Positions 41,136 to 50,300 of a stretch of DNA of 52,037 nucleotides are shown piece after piece. The stretch is from the IMG/VR virus record IMGVR_UViG_3300049856_000052, positions 1 through 52,037 of that record; one strand, written 5' to 3'. Position 1 is the stretch's first letter. The number at the start of each line of letters is the position of its first letter. A program made the translations under genes and the position numbers. The DNA is from a virus. The notes under the pieces were generated by a model, which saw only the letters and a program-made list of their open reading frames with translations, had not been told where the DNA came from and did no database searches.

Positions 41136-42218
41136 GTGGCTGTTCAATATGACGTAAATGCTGGTTTAGATATTAGCGCACTTTCAAGTGTATCACAAGC
41201 ACAGTTGATGCAAATGGTGCAGCAACTAGCACCTCTTTCTAATATCGGTGGCGTTCTCTTTCAAAGCACCACTCCTGATGTTGCAAATAATGCTCGGTTT
41301 GCTCGCTACTTGTGGCTTGATTCTACCACGAATCCTCCAGTCCCTAAGTATTACAACTCTGGCACGCTTACTTGGACAGCAGTTTCTGTATCAGCATTGA
41401 GCATTACTAATGCTGAAATCGCAGCAGCAGCGGCTATTGCAATTACTAAACTTGCAGTAGGAACTGCTCGTTATGTTTTCAGGACTAATGCTGCCGGAAC
41501 CGCAAATGAACTTGTCACTCCTGCTAGTATTTTTAATTCTGATGAACTTGGAGTAGTAAAGCTTACGTCTAATGGCGGCACAGATGGCTATCTAAAATCA
41601 AGCGGTGGTGTCACAGGTTGGGTAAGTAATACAACTGAGCGTGCCGCCATTGCAGCAGCATTGAGTGGACTGAGTCCTACTGTATTGACTCCCGGAAGTA
41701 ACAATACTCTTCTTGGAACTAACGGTGCAGGAGCAGTTGGGTTTGCAGCAATTGGAAGTATTCTTTCAAATAATGCTATTGGCCTAAATTTGTTGGCAGG
41801 TGGTGGTGGAACTTCCGGCGATATTCTAAAATTTGATGGAAGTAATTGGGTAAAAGTAACCCCGAGCATTAAAAATTATGATGGAATTGCTATCAATAGC
41901 GGAACCATTAGTGGTTCAAATATTGCTACAAAAATTCATACTATTCCACATGGACTTGGAAGTATTCCAAAACTTGTTCATGTTCGCATGCGAATGACAA
42001 ATGCTGTTGCTGATATTGGGTATAATCAGAACGATGAAGTAGATATTCTTGGATATGCTACTACATCTCAGAATGTTCAAGTTACTTTTTGCGTAGATGC
42101 AACTAATGTTACTGTTCTGCTTCATACAACTACTGGTTTGCTTCCAGATAAAGCAGTAGGAACTTACGCTGGTATTGATGAAACTAAGTGGTTTCCAGTT
42201 GTATACGCTTGGAAATAA
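41136..42218 (+). CDS. Tail fibre / appendage protein
   Basis: GTG start with a real Shine-Dalgarno (AGGAGG, ~10 bp upstream), rare in this genome. 360 residues; an N-terminal SNIGGVLFQSTTPD...WLDSTTNPPVPKYYNSGTLTW segment typical of phage fibre anchor domains, then Ala-rich AAAAAIAITKLAVGTARYVF and a beta tip with HTIPHGLGSIPKLVHV, seen in receptor-binding tips. Confidence 0.75.
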   Translation: MAVQYDVNAGLDISALSSVSQAQLMQMVQQLAPLSNIGGVLFQSTTPDVANNARFARYLWLDSTTNPPVPKYYNSGTLTWTAVSVSALSITNAEIAAAAAIAITKLAVGTARYVFRTNAAGTANELVTPASIFNSDELGVVKLTSNGGTDGYLKSSGGVTGWVSNTTERAAIAAALSGLSPTVLTPGSNNTLLGTNGAGAVGFAAIGSILSNNAIGLNLLAGGGGTSGDILKFDGSNWVKVTPSIKNYDGIAINSGTISGSNIATKIHTIPHGLGSIPKLVHVRMRMTNAVADIGYNQNDEVDILGYATTSQNVQVTFCVDATNVTVLLHTTTGLLPDKAVGTYAGIDETKWFPVVYAWK

Positions 42219-42227
42219 TTTATTCTT

Positions 42228-43187
42228 ATGCCTCTCTTAGATATTCTAACAGACATAGCGATGGAGGTCGGAAAGACAAATTCCGACGCTGAAAAGCAGG
42301 CACGCATCTATAGACTAAACAAGGCCGCCAAAGAAATCTATAACACTATCGACGCGGAAGAATGTCTTCGAGAAGAAGTGTTTGATTTTGCAGTAGATTC
42401 ACAACAAGTAGCTCTTCCTCCTTATATTGGACGAGTTCGCGGAATGAGATTTTATGATGGACGACAAGCAATCTCCCTTGATGACATCCGAAACCGATAT
42501 AACTTTAACTTCTCAGGAGAGAATGAACTCTGGTATTTGCAATGGAGAAAGAAAGAATCCAAAGCACTTGCTCGCGAAATTAGTAATCAATCAATTCTCC
42601 TTCTCTCAATTCCAGTTGCCGATACGATTGAGTTCACAGTTACGGTAACAGGTAAGACAGATAAGAGTGAACGGATTAGTGAAACACTCACTTTCGCTAT
42701 CGGCGACCTCGAACATGAAACTACTGAGAATTTTGTGGAGGTTGAATCAATAGTTAAGAGTAAGATTACTAAGTATAACGTCTCAGTCTATGACGTGGAA
42801 GACAACTTCATGGGAGAAGTTCTGAATTCAGAATATAAGTCTGAATATCAAATTTATCAAGTTGCTGACACAGATAACTTTACGGATGACAATTTCATTG
42901 ATGGAGTTGAAGTCTGGTTTAAGTATAAACTCCAACCGTTCCGTTACGACCAAGATTGTTTCTTGGGAACAGATAAGTTTGATGACGCAATTTACTGGAA
43001 ATACATGGAGCAAACTTCTAAGAAACTAGAAGATGCTATGTCTTTTCAGAAGAAGTGCTCACAAGTTTTGACTCAAATCTTTCAGAATGACCAAGCTGGT
43101 CAAAGAACTAAGATTAACTTTAAGCCTAACGCTTTCCTAAACTTACCATACAATAATGCAGGGCGATTCAATAGAACAAGGACCTAG
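42228..43187 (+). CDS. Head-tail or tail-tube protein (putative)
   Basis: A 319-residue protein whose N-terminus (LLDILTDIAMEVGKTNSDAEKQARIYRLNKAAKEIY) and PPYIGRVRGMRF recall podovirus tail tubular A/gp11-type adaptors. C-terminal half helical. Overlaps the next structural gene by 32 bp. Confidence 0.6.
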   Translation: MPLLDILTDIAMEVGKTNSDAEKQARIYRLNKAAKEIYNTIDAEECLREEVFDFAVDSQQVALPPYIGRVRGMRFYDGRQAISLDDIRNRYNFNFSGENELWYLQWRKKESKALAREISNQSILLLSIPVADTIEFTVTVTGKTDKSERISETLTFAIGDLEHETTENFVEVESIVKSKITKYNVSVYDVEDNFMGEVLNSEYKSEYQIYQVADTDNFTDDNFIDGVEVWFKYKLQPFRYDQDCFLGTDKFDDAIYWKYMEQTSKKLEDAMSFQKKCSQVLTQIFQNDQAGQRTKINFKPNAFLNLPYNNAGRFNRTRT

Positions 43188-44919
43188 TCCTGTAAAAGTT
43201 AGCTTTCAGTATAGCGACTTCTCCGGAGGTATGTGCAGGAATGTGAATCCTGCTAACATCGGAGATAGCGAATACGCATTGCTAATCAATGGAAGGAATC
43301 GTTATGGAAGTCTTTCTCCTATTAAGGGAGTAACTGATAAGACTTCGGATTTTCCTGTTGATGACAGATACTTCCAAGGAATTTACGCGTTTGATAGTAT
43401 TGTAATTGTGTTTGCTCTTGGAAAAGCTTACGTAAGAGACTTTGCTACAGGGACTAATTTCCAAAGAGTTCCGGGAGTTTATCTTAGTGAGACAGCAGAG
43501 ACAATTTATGCAGAAGCTGTTCCCGCTTCTTGGATGAATTTGCAAAGGAAGTTGGAAGATGGAGAATCAGTGACTGGAGACATGGCTTTCTACTCAGAAA
43601 TTTTTGGAACTCCTTCTGCTATTATTTGTCAAGACGGTTCTTCTCGTCCTTATCTGATTTTTTCAGTTGGTTCAGCAAGACTTGCTAAAACTTTAAGTGA
43701 TTGGAATAACATTGAACTTAGTGGTGTTGATAAAAGAGAGTATGTTCCAGTTGGGAAACAGATGTTTTACTCTTCTGATGGAATTCTCTATATGGTGTCC
43801 GCAGATGGTAAAGAGATTTATCGTTCTGTGACAGGACGCCCTCTTGATTTTGTGGTAGCTGTTGATACAAATGGAGATAAGCTCCCAGCTTTGACCTCTG
43901 GAAAAGACGAAGCAAGCAGGCTTTCTTACAAAGTTGATTTCTCTGCTATTACTGCGATTAAAGGAATTGGAGCGCGGCCCAGAACAGATACTGAGGGAGA
44001 AGGATTCTATGTTAGCACTAGAAAGAAGTCTTGGATTGTGTATCCTGATTTTCTTTCTACAGTATTTGGGGAACCAACATTCTCTAATCAGGGTTTGTTC
44101 TCTACTGGTGCTCTTAATCAATTCTCTATTGTTGACATCTTAGGTGATACTGCTCTTATTACTGAATCAGGAATTACGAGTTTTAATAGTGTTCAGCAAG
44201 TAGCGGTAGAAGGGAAGAACGCTCCTTTCCATGATAAGATTTTCAAGTTGTTTGAATTGAATGGAGAACCAATTATTCAAACTGTAACAGCCACAATCAA
44301 TACAGACAACTATGCTTTCTTTGCGGTAGAGACAGTTTATGGTGCTGGTGTGTTAGTGTATGATACATTGCGTAAGCAATATACGTCATTGGACATTTAT
44401 CCAGAACTCACAGGAAACATTAAACAGTTCGCAGAAGTTAAAGTTAGTGGACAGCGTTTTGTTTATTTGATTACTGCTACTCAATTTGTTGAGATGTTCA
44501 CTGGAGAACTACTTCAAATGTCCGCTTATTTGAAAGAAGTAGAAGCTGAAACAGTGGAGAAAGAGTTGATTCCTAGACGAGTGAGAGTGGTGCTGGAAAA
44601 CATTGAAGAAGATGGAGAACTTGTTGTTACTACATTCACTGATTCTAAGGCTGGAGAAGTGATGACTCGTAACTTTACTTTCAATTCAGTGCCGCCGACG
44701 AGTCCTCTTACTTTACCTTTCGGAGACACCACTATTGATAATGTGGCTAATAAGACATTTGATATAACCACTCCTTGTAAGGGAGATAGAATTGGTTTGT
44801 GGATTCAGCTAACGGGTCGCGCTGATATTCACAAAGTTGAAATTATTTGTGACACTGAACACAAGAAAGTATCTCAACAAGATGCAGCTGAAATCTTCGC
44901 AGAAGCAAAGTCTCTTTGA
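43156..44919 (+). CDS. Tail tube / nozzle protein (putative)
   Basis: A 587-residue beta-rich protein: VSFQYSDFSGGMCRNVNPANIGDSEYALLINGRNRYGSL is the start pattern of phage tail nozzle (tail tubular B-like) proteins, followed by propeller-like repeats (GIYAFDSIVIVFALGKAYVRD; GILYMVSADGKEIY). Together with the preceding gene it suggests a short-tailed virion. Confidence 0.68.
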   Translation: MQGDSIEQGPSPVKVSFQYSDFSGGMCRNVNPANIGDSEYALLINGRNRYGSLSPIKGVTDKTSDFPVDDRYFQGIYAFDSIVIVFALGKAYVRDFATGTNFQRVPGVYLSETAETIYAEAVPASWMNLQRKLEDGESVTGDMAFYSEIFGTPSAIICQDGSSRPYLIFSVGSARLAKTLSDWNNIELSGVDKREYVPVGKQMFYSSDGILYMVSADGKEIYRSVTGRPLDFVVAVDTNGDKLPALTSGKDEASRLSYKVDFSAITAIKGIGARPRTDTEGEGFYVSTRKKSWIVYPDFLSTVFGEPTFSNQGLFSTGALNQFSIVDILGDTALITESGITSFNSVQQVAVEGKNAPFHDKIFKLFELNGEPIIQTVTATINTDNYAFFAVETVYGAGVLVYDTLRKQYTSLDIYPELTGNIKQFAEVKVSGQRFVYLITATQFVEMFTGELLQMSAYLKEVEAETVEKELIPRRVRVVLENIEEDGELVVTTFTDSKAGEVMTRNFTFNSVPPTSPLTLPFGDTTIDNVANKTFDITTPCKGDRIGLWIQLTGRADIHKVEIICDTEHKKVSQQDAAEIFAEAKSL

Positions 44920-45223
44920 TTTTATTCTTTCTTCTAATGTTCCTGAGTGGGACAAGAAGAGTTTAGTCTTGAATGAATTGGCTGAATGTGAAGTTTTTGT
45001 AGAAACTACTTCAAATCAAATCAGTGGATGTCTTCTGGTGAAGAAAGTTTCTGAGAAAAATTATCACTGTTCTCTTGTAATAGCAAAATCTAAAAGTGCT
45101 TTCAAGAATTTAGCAAAAGCTTTTCGAGATAAATTTCCTTCTTGTGAGGTTACTACAGCTTTGAGAAAAGGAAAAGAAATTAAATACAGTAGGTCAATAA
45201 TCAACAAAGTTTCAAATATATGA
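44882..45223 (+). CDS. Hypothetical protein (113 aa)
   Basis: Starts inside the previous gene (38-bp overlap); ATG 44882 is chosen over 44837 to keep the overlap short. Alpha/beta fold (ECEVFVETTSNQISGCLLVKK), basic C-terminus. Unrecognised. Confidence 0.6.
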   Translation: MQLKSSQKQSLFDFILSSNVPEWDKKSLVLNELAECEVFVETTSNQISGCLLVKKVSEKNYHCSLVIAKSKSAFKNLAKAFRDKFPSCEVTTALRKGKEIKYSRSIINKVSNI

Positions 45224-46296
45224 GTGACGCAATCGGAAGTAGAGTTGGAAGTAAAGCTCCTAATGCTTCAAAACAAACTAGGCAAACGCTTCAAGCCTTA
45301 ACTAGATACGGCCCAGATTATCTTAAGACAATTCAAGGAATGTCTGAGGAGCTAACTCCCAGACAAAATAAACTTGATTATGACCAATATTCCCAATTTG
45401 CTCCTTTGTTCTCAAAGTTAGGAGCAGAAGACCAAGTTCGAGGAATATCAAATGACAATGCTGCAATAAATTCTGGAGGGCGAGAATTAGCCAATCAAGC
45501 TTTTAAGCTAGAAAGAGAAGCTTCTCCAGAGTGGGCCGCAAGCATGGGAACTGCTAATAGGGGTTATCAAGATTTAATTGGCGGCATGGACCCTAATAAA
45601 CTTTCAGGCGCAGAAATGGCAAATACAGAGCGCGGCGTCAATAGGTTAAACGCTAGAACTGGAAATCTTAATGTGGGAGATTCTACTACCACAGCTGCTA
45701 ATGCCATGACTTTTGGAGGCGCACTTGACCAAAAGCGACAAAATTTCTCAAATGCTCTCAACTTGTTCCCGGGGATTGCTTCACAATCTAGGTCTAATGT
45801 TGATGGTTTTAGTATTGCAACTGGAAAAGGAAATCAAAATACTGGATTGAATCAATATAAAAATCCTTCTTCTCAATTCAGCCAACAAGGTTCTCAATTA
45901 GGAGCACAAATCTCAGGAGGGCAGCAAGCAGGACAAGCTCAGAATATGAGTAGAAAAACAGTTGACCAAAGTTCTCATGATGCAATGGGTAGTTGCATGG
46001 GTTGTTATATTTTTAAGGAAGTTTATGGCTTTCCAGATGCTCCTGACTATATTCGTTGGTGCAGAGATTTCTATTATCAGAAAGACAAGAGTATTGCTAA
46101 AGGCTACAGAAAGATGTCATATTGGCTTGTTCCAATGATGCAGAAAAATAAGTTGATTAAATTTCTAGCAACTTATTGTATTGTATTTCCTCTTGCTGGA
46201 TATGGACAGTATCTTACTGGATATAAAACTTGGACTAAAGTGTTCAAGCCTGTTGCGAAATTTTGGTTAAAAGTTTGGAACATGACTGGAAAATAA
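45220..46296 (+). CDS. Internal virion protein with Cys-rich C-terminal domain
   Basis: 358 residues: a Gln/Asn/Gly-rich N-terminal two thirds of repetitive helices (RGVNRLNARTGNLNVG; GSQLGAQISGGQQAGQAQN) and a C-terminal domain MGCYIFKEVYG...YIRWCRDFYY...SYWLVPMMQKNKL...KPVAKFWLKVW, a pattern I recall from other phage virion proteins. ATGA-coupled to the previous gene. Possibly ejected. Confidence 0.68.
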   Translation: MSDAIGSRVGSKAPNASKQTRQTLQALTRYGPDYLKTIQGMSEELTPRQNKLDYDQYSQFAPLFSKLGAEDQVRGISNDNAAINSGGRELANQAFKLEREASPEWAASMGTANRGYQDLIGGMDPNKLSGAEMANTERGVNRLNARTGNLNVGDSTTTAANAMTFGGALDQKRQNFSNALNLFPGIASQSRSNVDGFSIATGKGNQNTGLNQYKNPSSQFSQQGSQLGAQISGGQQAGQAQNMSRKTVDQSSHDAMGSCMGCYIFKEVYGFPDAPDYIRWCRDFYYQKDKSIAKGYRKMSYWLVPMMQKNKLIKFLATYCIVFPLAGYGQYLTGYKTWTKVFKPVAKFWLKVWNMTGK

Positions 46297-46299
46297 TTT

Positions 46300-47370
46300 A
46301 TGAGTGGAATGTCTATAATTCAACAGATTCTCCGAAAAAATCAAGAAGATGAATATCGGATGCAAGATTTTGCACAAAGAGATAAAGAAGGAAAGGAAGC
46401 TCGCCAGCATGAATTTGATAAACTTTTTACTCAAGAAGCTTTAGGGGAAGACAAAGAAACTCGTGCTACAGCTACCACAAAAGAGCTTGCTAAATTTGAG
46501 AAAGAACTAAATCTCTCTTATGCTGATAAAGAAGCAACTGCTGCTGCGCTAAAAGCAACTCTCGCTCACTATGCCGCATTAGGAATTCCTCCTGAGCAAG
46601 CTGCTAGTATATACGAAGAGACTAAAAAAGCTCATTTGGCAGAACTTGCTCAGAAGACTCAAGAGGCTAACACCGGCCAAGAAGGAAGCCGTCAAAAGAA
46701 TGAAATTCAGAAAGCAACATTTCCTAAAGAGCTTTCTCGCTTAGTAACAGAAGCTTCTACACAAGAAGGAGAAGCTAAGATTAAGCATGACCAGCTAAAC
46801 TCTCCTGACTTTCAAAACACGAGGACAGCCGCATTTCGTTCAGCATACTTAAAGCCTATTGCTGAACTTGGAAATCTTACTAAACATGAAGTGAGTCCCG
46901 GAAGTCTTGTTCGCCGCCAGGCTTCTACTGACCCTTATGTCGCTCTCTTTAATCCTCCTATGACAGGAGTCGGTGGAATGAGTGGAGAGACTACTGTTAT
47001 AAAGAATTTTGGGGGTATGCAATTCCCAGAAACACAGAGAACTTTCACTCCGGGTAAACTTAATTTCGGCTCAGAAGAATTTAAGGTTAACCCTGAAGAT
47101 TTGTTTCCGAATGGAGTAAGCACTCAACCTACTCCGAAAACTCCTCAGCCTAGGATTAGTGAACTGCAAAGACCTTCTGCGGTTCAAGGAACTAATTTGG
47201 AAGAGAATTTAATGAACCAGTTGGGCTTGGATAAAAATGTTATTAGCAGTCTTCTTCAAAGTTCTCCTGAACAAGAAGAACTAAAGAAACGAAGGCTCCA
47301 AGAAGAGAACTTTCAGAAAAATAGGCTTCGTAATTTAATTACTAATCCTCATAACACAAGAAACTACTAA
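46300..47370 (+). CDS. Coiled-coil virion protein (356 aa)
   Basis: Gln/Glu/Lys-rich, extended helices throughout (EDKETRATATTKELAKFEKELNL), disordered Pro-rich C-terminus. Between two presumed internal virion proteins, so probably an ejection or core protein. Unrecognised family. Confidence 0.65.
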   Translation: MSGMSIIQQILRKNQEDEYRMQDFAQRDKEGKEARQHEFDKLFTQEALGEDKETRATATTKELAKFEKELNLSYADKEATAAALKATLAHYAALGIPPEQAASIYEETKKAHLAELAQKTQEANTGQEGSRQKNEIQKATFPKELSRLVTEASTQEGEAKIKHDQLNSPDFQNTRTAAFRSAYLKPIAELGNLTKHEVSPGSLVRRQASTDPYVALFNPPMTGVGGMSGETTVIKNFGGMQFPETQRTFTPGKLNFGSEEFKVNPEDLFPNGVSTQPTPKTPQPRISELQRPSAVQGTNLEENLMNQLGLDKNVISSLLQSSPEQEELKKRRLQEENFQKNRLRNLITNPHNTRNY

Positions 47371-47378
47371 TCCTCTTT

Positions 47379-50300
47379 ATGCCACTTACTCTTACTGATG
47401 ACCTAAAGAAGCGACTCTATGCTCGGCATGGTTATGCTGACACTGATTTCGATTTAGAAGCAACTGGTGAAGATACTTACAAGTTCGTTCCTAAGATGGC
47501 TCCTGCGGTTCAACCTGCTGAACCTGCTGAGTCAGTGGCGCCGCTTGCTTCTGCTAATATCCCTAAACCTCCAAGTGGATTAGAGAGCTTTAGTCGTGCT
47601 GCTGCTACTTCTGCTTTTCCAACGGCGGCGAGTTTAGCAACAGTTGCTGGAACGGCAGCAATGCTAACACCAGAACCCACTATTTCTAAATTGCTTGGTC
47701 TTGGGTTGCTGGGAATTGGGTCTTCGTTGGCAGCAAGTAAGTTGCAAGAGGAAGTAGTTCCCGAAAGTATTAAACAAAGTTTGTTTACTCGACCAGAAGA
47801 TATTAAAGAACATCCTATTGCAAGTGCTGCTGGTGGGTTTGTTCCCAATGCTTTAGCATTTAAGCCAAGTTTCAGTGATATTAAGACTCTCGCACAAGGA
47901 GCAAGAAATCTAAGCTGGGCGGCGCAAGGAGCAAAGGGTGCTTTGAACCCTTCTCAACAAGCAGCACTGATTAACGCTGGAGCTAACATTGTTCCTGCTG
48001 CTGGCATGGAAGCTTATGCTCTTGGCTCAGGACAGAAAGAGTTTAATCCTCTTGAATCAGCAATCAACGTTCTTCCGGGAGCATTGTTTACGAGGCCTAC
48101 TGCGCTTGGACAACGACTCGGCTTTCATTCTCCAGAAGTTAAGCCTGATGTAGAGAAAGCTCCTGTAGAAGAATCTACTCCAAATCAAGCTCGATTTACT
48201 ATAGATGCGAATGGAGTTACTCGTGATGCCAATGGAAATCCGATTCAATCTGCTAATATGACAGGAGTTACTGGAGAAGGAGTTACGATAACTCCAACCG
48301 GAGAGACGATTTTAGAAGGAACTGTTCCAAAGACTAAAGATGAAGTAATCAAATACAGAGACAAGGACGGAAAGATTAAGGAATATGTCCTTCAAAAAGG
48401 AGAACCAATTAGAAAGAATCCTTATGAAGCGATGTCTGGAAACACAGACGACACTATTGTAGGAACACATCGTCCTACTAAAAGTGCAGTAGATTCAGCA
48501 GTAGCGATGGAGTCTGCTGATATTCAAGCTAAGAAGAAAGTTGACTATGAAACATCACTCCGAGAAAAAGCTAAGCAAGATGCAGAAGAAGTTTATCATA
48601 AAGCGTTTGAGGAAGCTACTAAAGGTAAACTACTAGGATCAAAGGTCACTGCTCCAGAAGTTCGTCCAGAACCTCTAGCTGTTACTGAGACTGGCAAAGA
48701 GATTATGCCAGATTATACTGGCGTTGAAGTTGATTCTCAAATCCAAAACGCTACTAAGCCCAAGACTGATGCTGAGTGGGCACAAGAACAGTTTGATGCG
48801 ATGGAAGATAAAAGGAAGTATCAACCAGATACTCCTGAGAATCCTAATGAAGTTAAAGACAAAGCTAAATTCTTAGCTGACTTTGAAGCAGAGGCTGCGC
48901 GACGCGGATTGAAGGTTCGTTACGATGATAAGATTACCGTCAATGGTAAGTCAAAGCGTGGATACTTCGACCCTAAAACAAGGGAAGTTGTTATCTCGAA
49001 ATCGAGGGCTACAGAAGATACATTCTCCCACGAAGTTGGGCATGGTTATGTAGATGATTTGCTTGTAAGCAGCAACACCAAGGACCATGAACCAGTGTTG
49101 AGAGGGCTTGAGTTTGCTGATGCTCAAGGTAGAAAGTTTAAGACTAAGGCTGATTGGGAAGCATTGACTCCAGAAGAGCGTGCATCTATTGATGAACGTT
49201 TTGTTCAGCAGCTTGGCGAAGAAGGTGCTAAGCAGAGGAAGGCTGAACTATATGGGAATCGCAGACAGAAGTTTACTAAGTGGGTTGAGAATGTTGGCTC
49301 GAACATTAAGACTAAACTTGGAGTGGGAGATTCAGTAGATAATAGTCGAGGCTTGGCAGTGAGTCAGCGGCACGACTTGAGGAATCTAAAGCCGAGTGGT
49401 GAAGGGGCTATTACTCCAGTTGTTAAGGCGCAAGGCGATAATGAAGGGCAAAAGAAAGCTCCTTATTCTGGTCAAGAAATAAATAATTTTATCAAAGGTA
49501 GGCATCTTCAGTTAGAGAATGCAAGACTGTATTTAGATAGAGATGAGCCTCGCTATGATGCAGCAGAAAGAGCAAAACAAAATCTATTAAAAGACGCTCC
49601 TAAAGAGTTAAAATCTTTAATAGAAGATACTGATTTTTCGAAGATATCTTCAATTAAATCTCTTGAGGCTAAATTATATGAAGAGATTCCAAAGTTATTT
49701 GAACCTCGTATAAAGTTCCAAGGCGACCAGAAGTCTGATTACGAACAATATCAAGAAGTCCAAGCTAAATTGCGAGAAGTGTTGAAAAGCGAAGGAGGTT
49801 TGGAGAGTGCAGAGTTTAGAAAGCTGTGGCAAGATAGTGAAGACATTAAAAACCGTAATGGTAATATGCCGCCGAAGGGTCCAGATAAGAAGTTCCAAGC
49901 GGACAACCAACCTGAGCGAGATACTTTTGAGTTGTCAATTAACAAAGAGCTTAGAACTCCTAAGCCTTTTGGCATAAGTCTTGATAAAGAAGGTAAATTT
50001 GCTGGTAATACTATTGCTGATAAATTGCCTTCAAGTATTCCTAAACTCGAACTTGATATATTGAGAACTGCTGGCATTGAAAAGTTTCTTAGATATGGTC
50101 GCCATACTCCTGCTGAAATTGAGAGTTGGATTAAAGAACATGGTCCTCGTGCTGGGACTCATGTCTATGGCATGGAAGGGAAAGTGAGCGAGGCGAAGAA
50201 GGAGTATGATAAGATGACGCATGAGTGGCGCGATACGGAACTAGCTGGTAGTGAGCAAGAAAAGCTAGACCAATACAGAAAAGGACAACTAACTCGTAGT

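Noticed and set aside
43693-44121. Antisense frame of 142 codons in the nozzle gene
   Set aside because: Shadow frame in a strongly coding region, no start context or domain.
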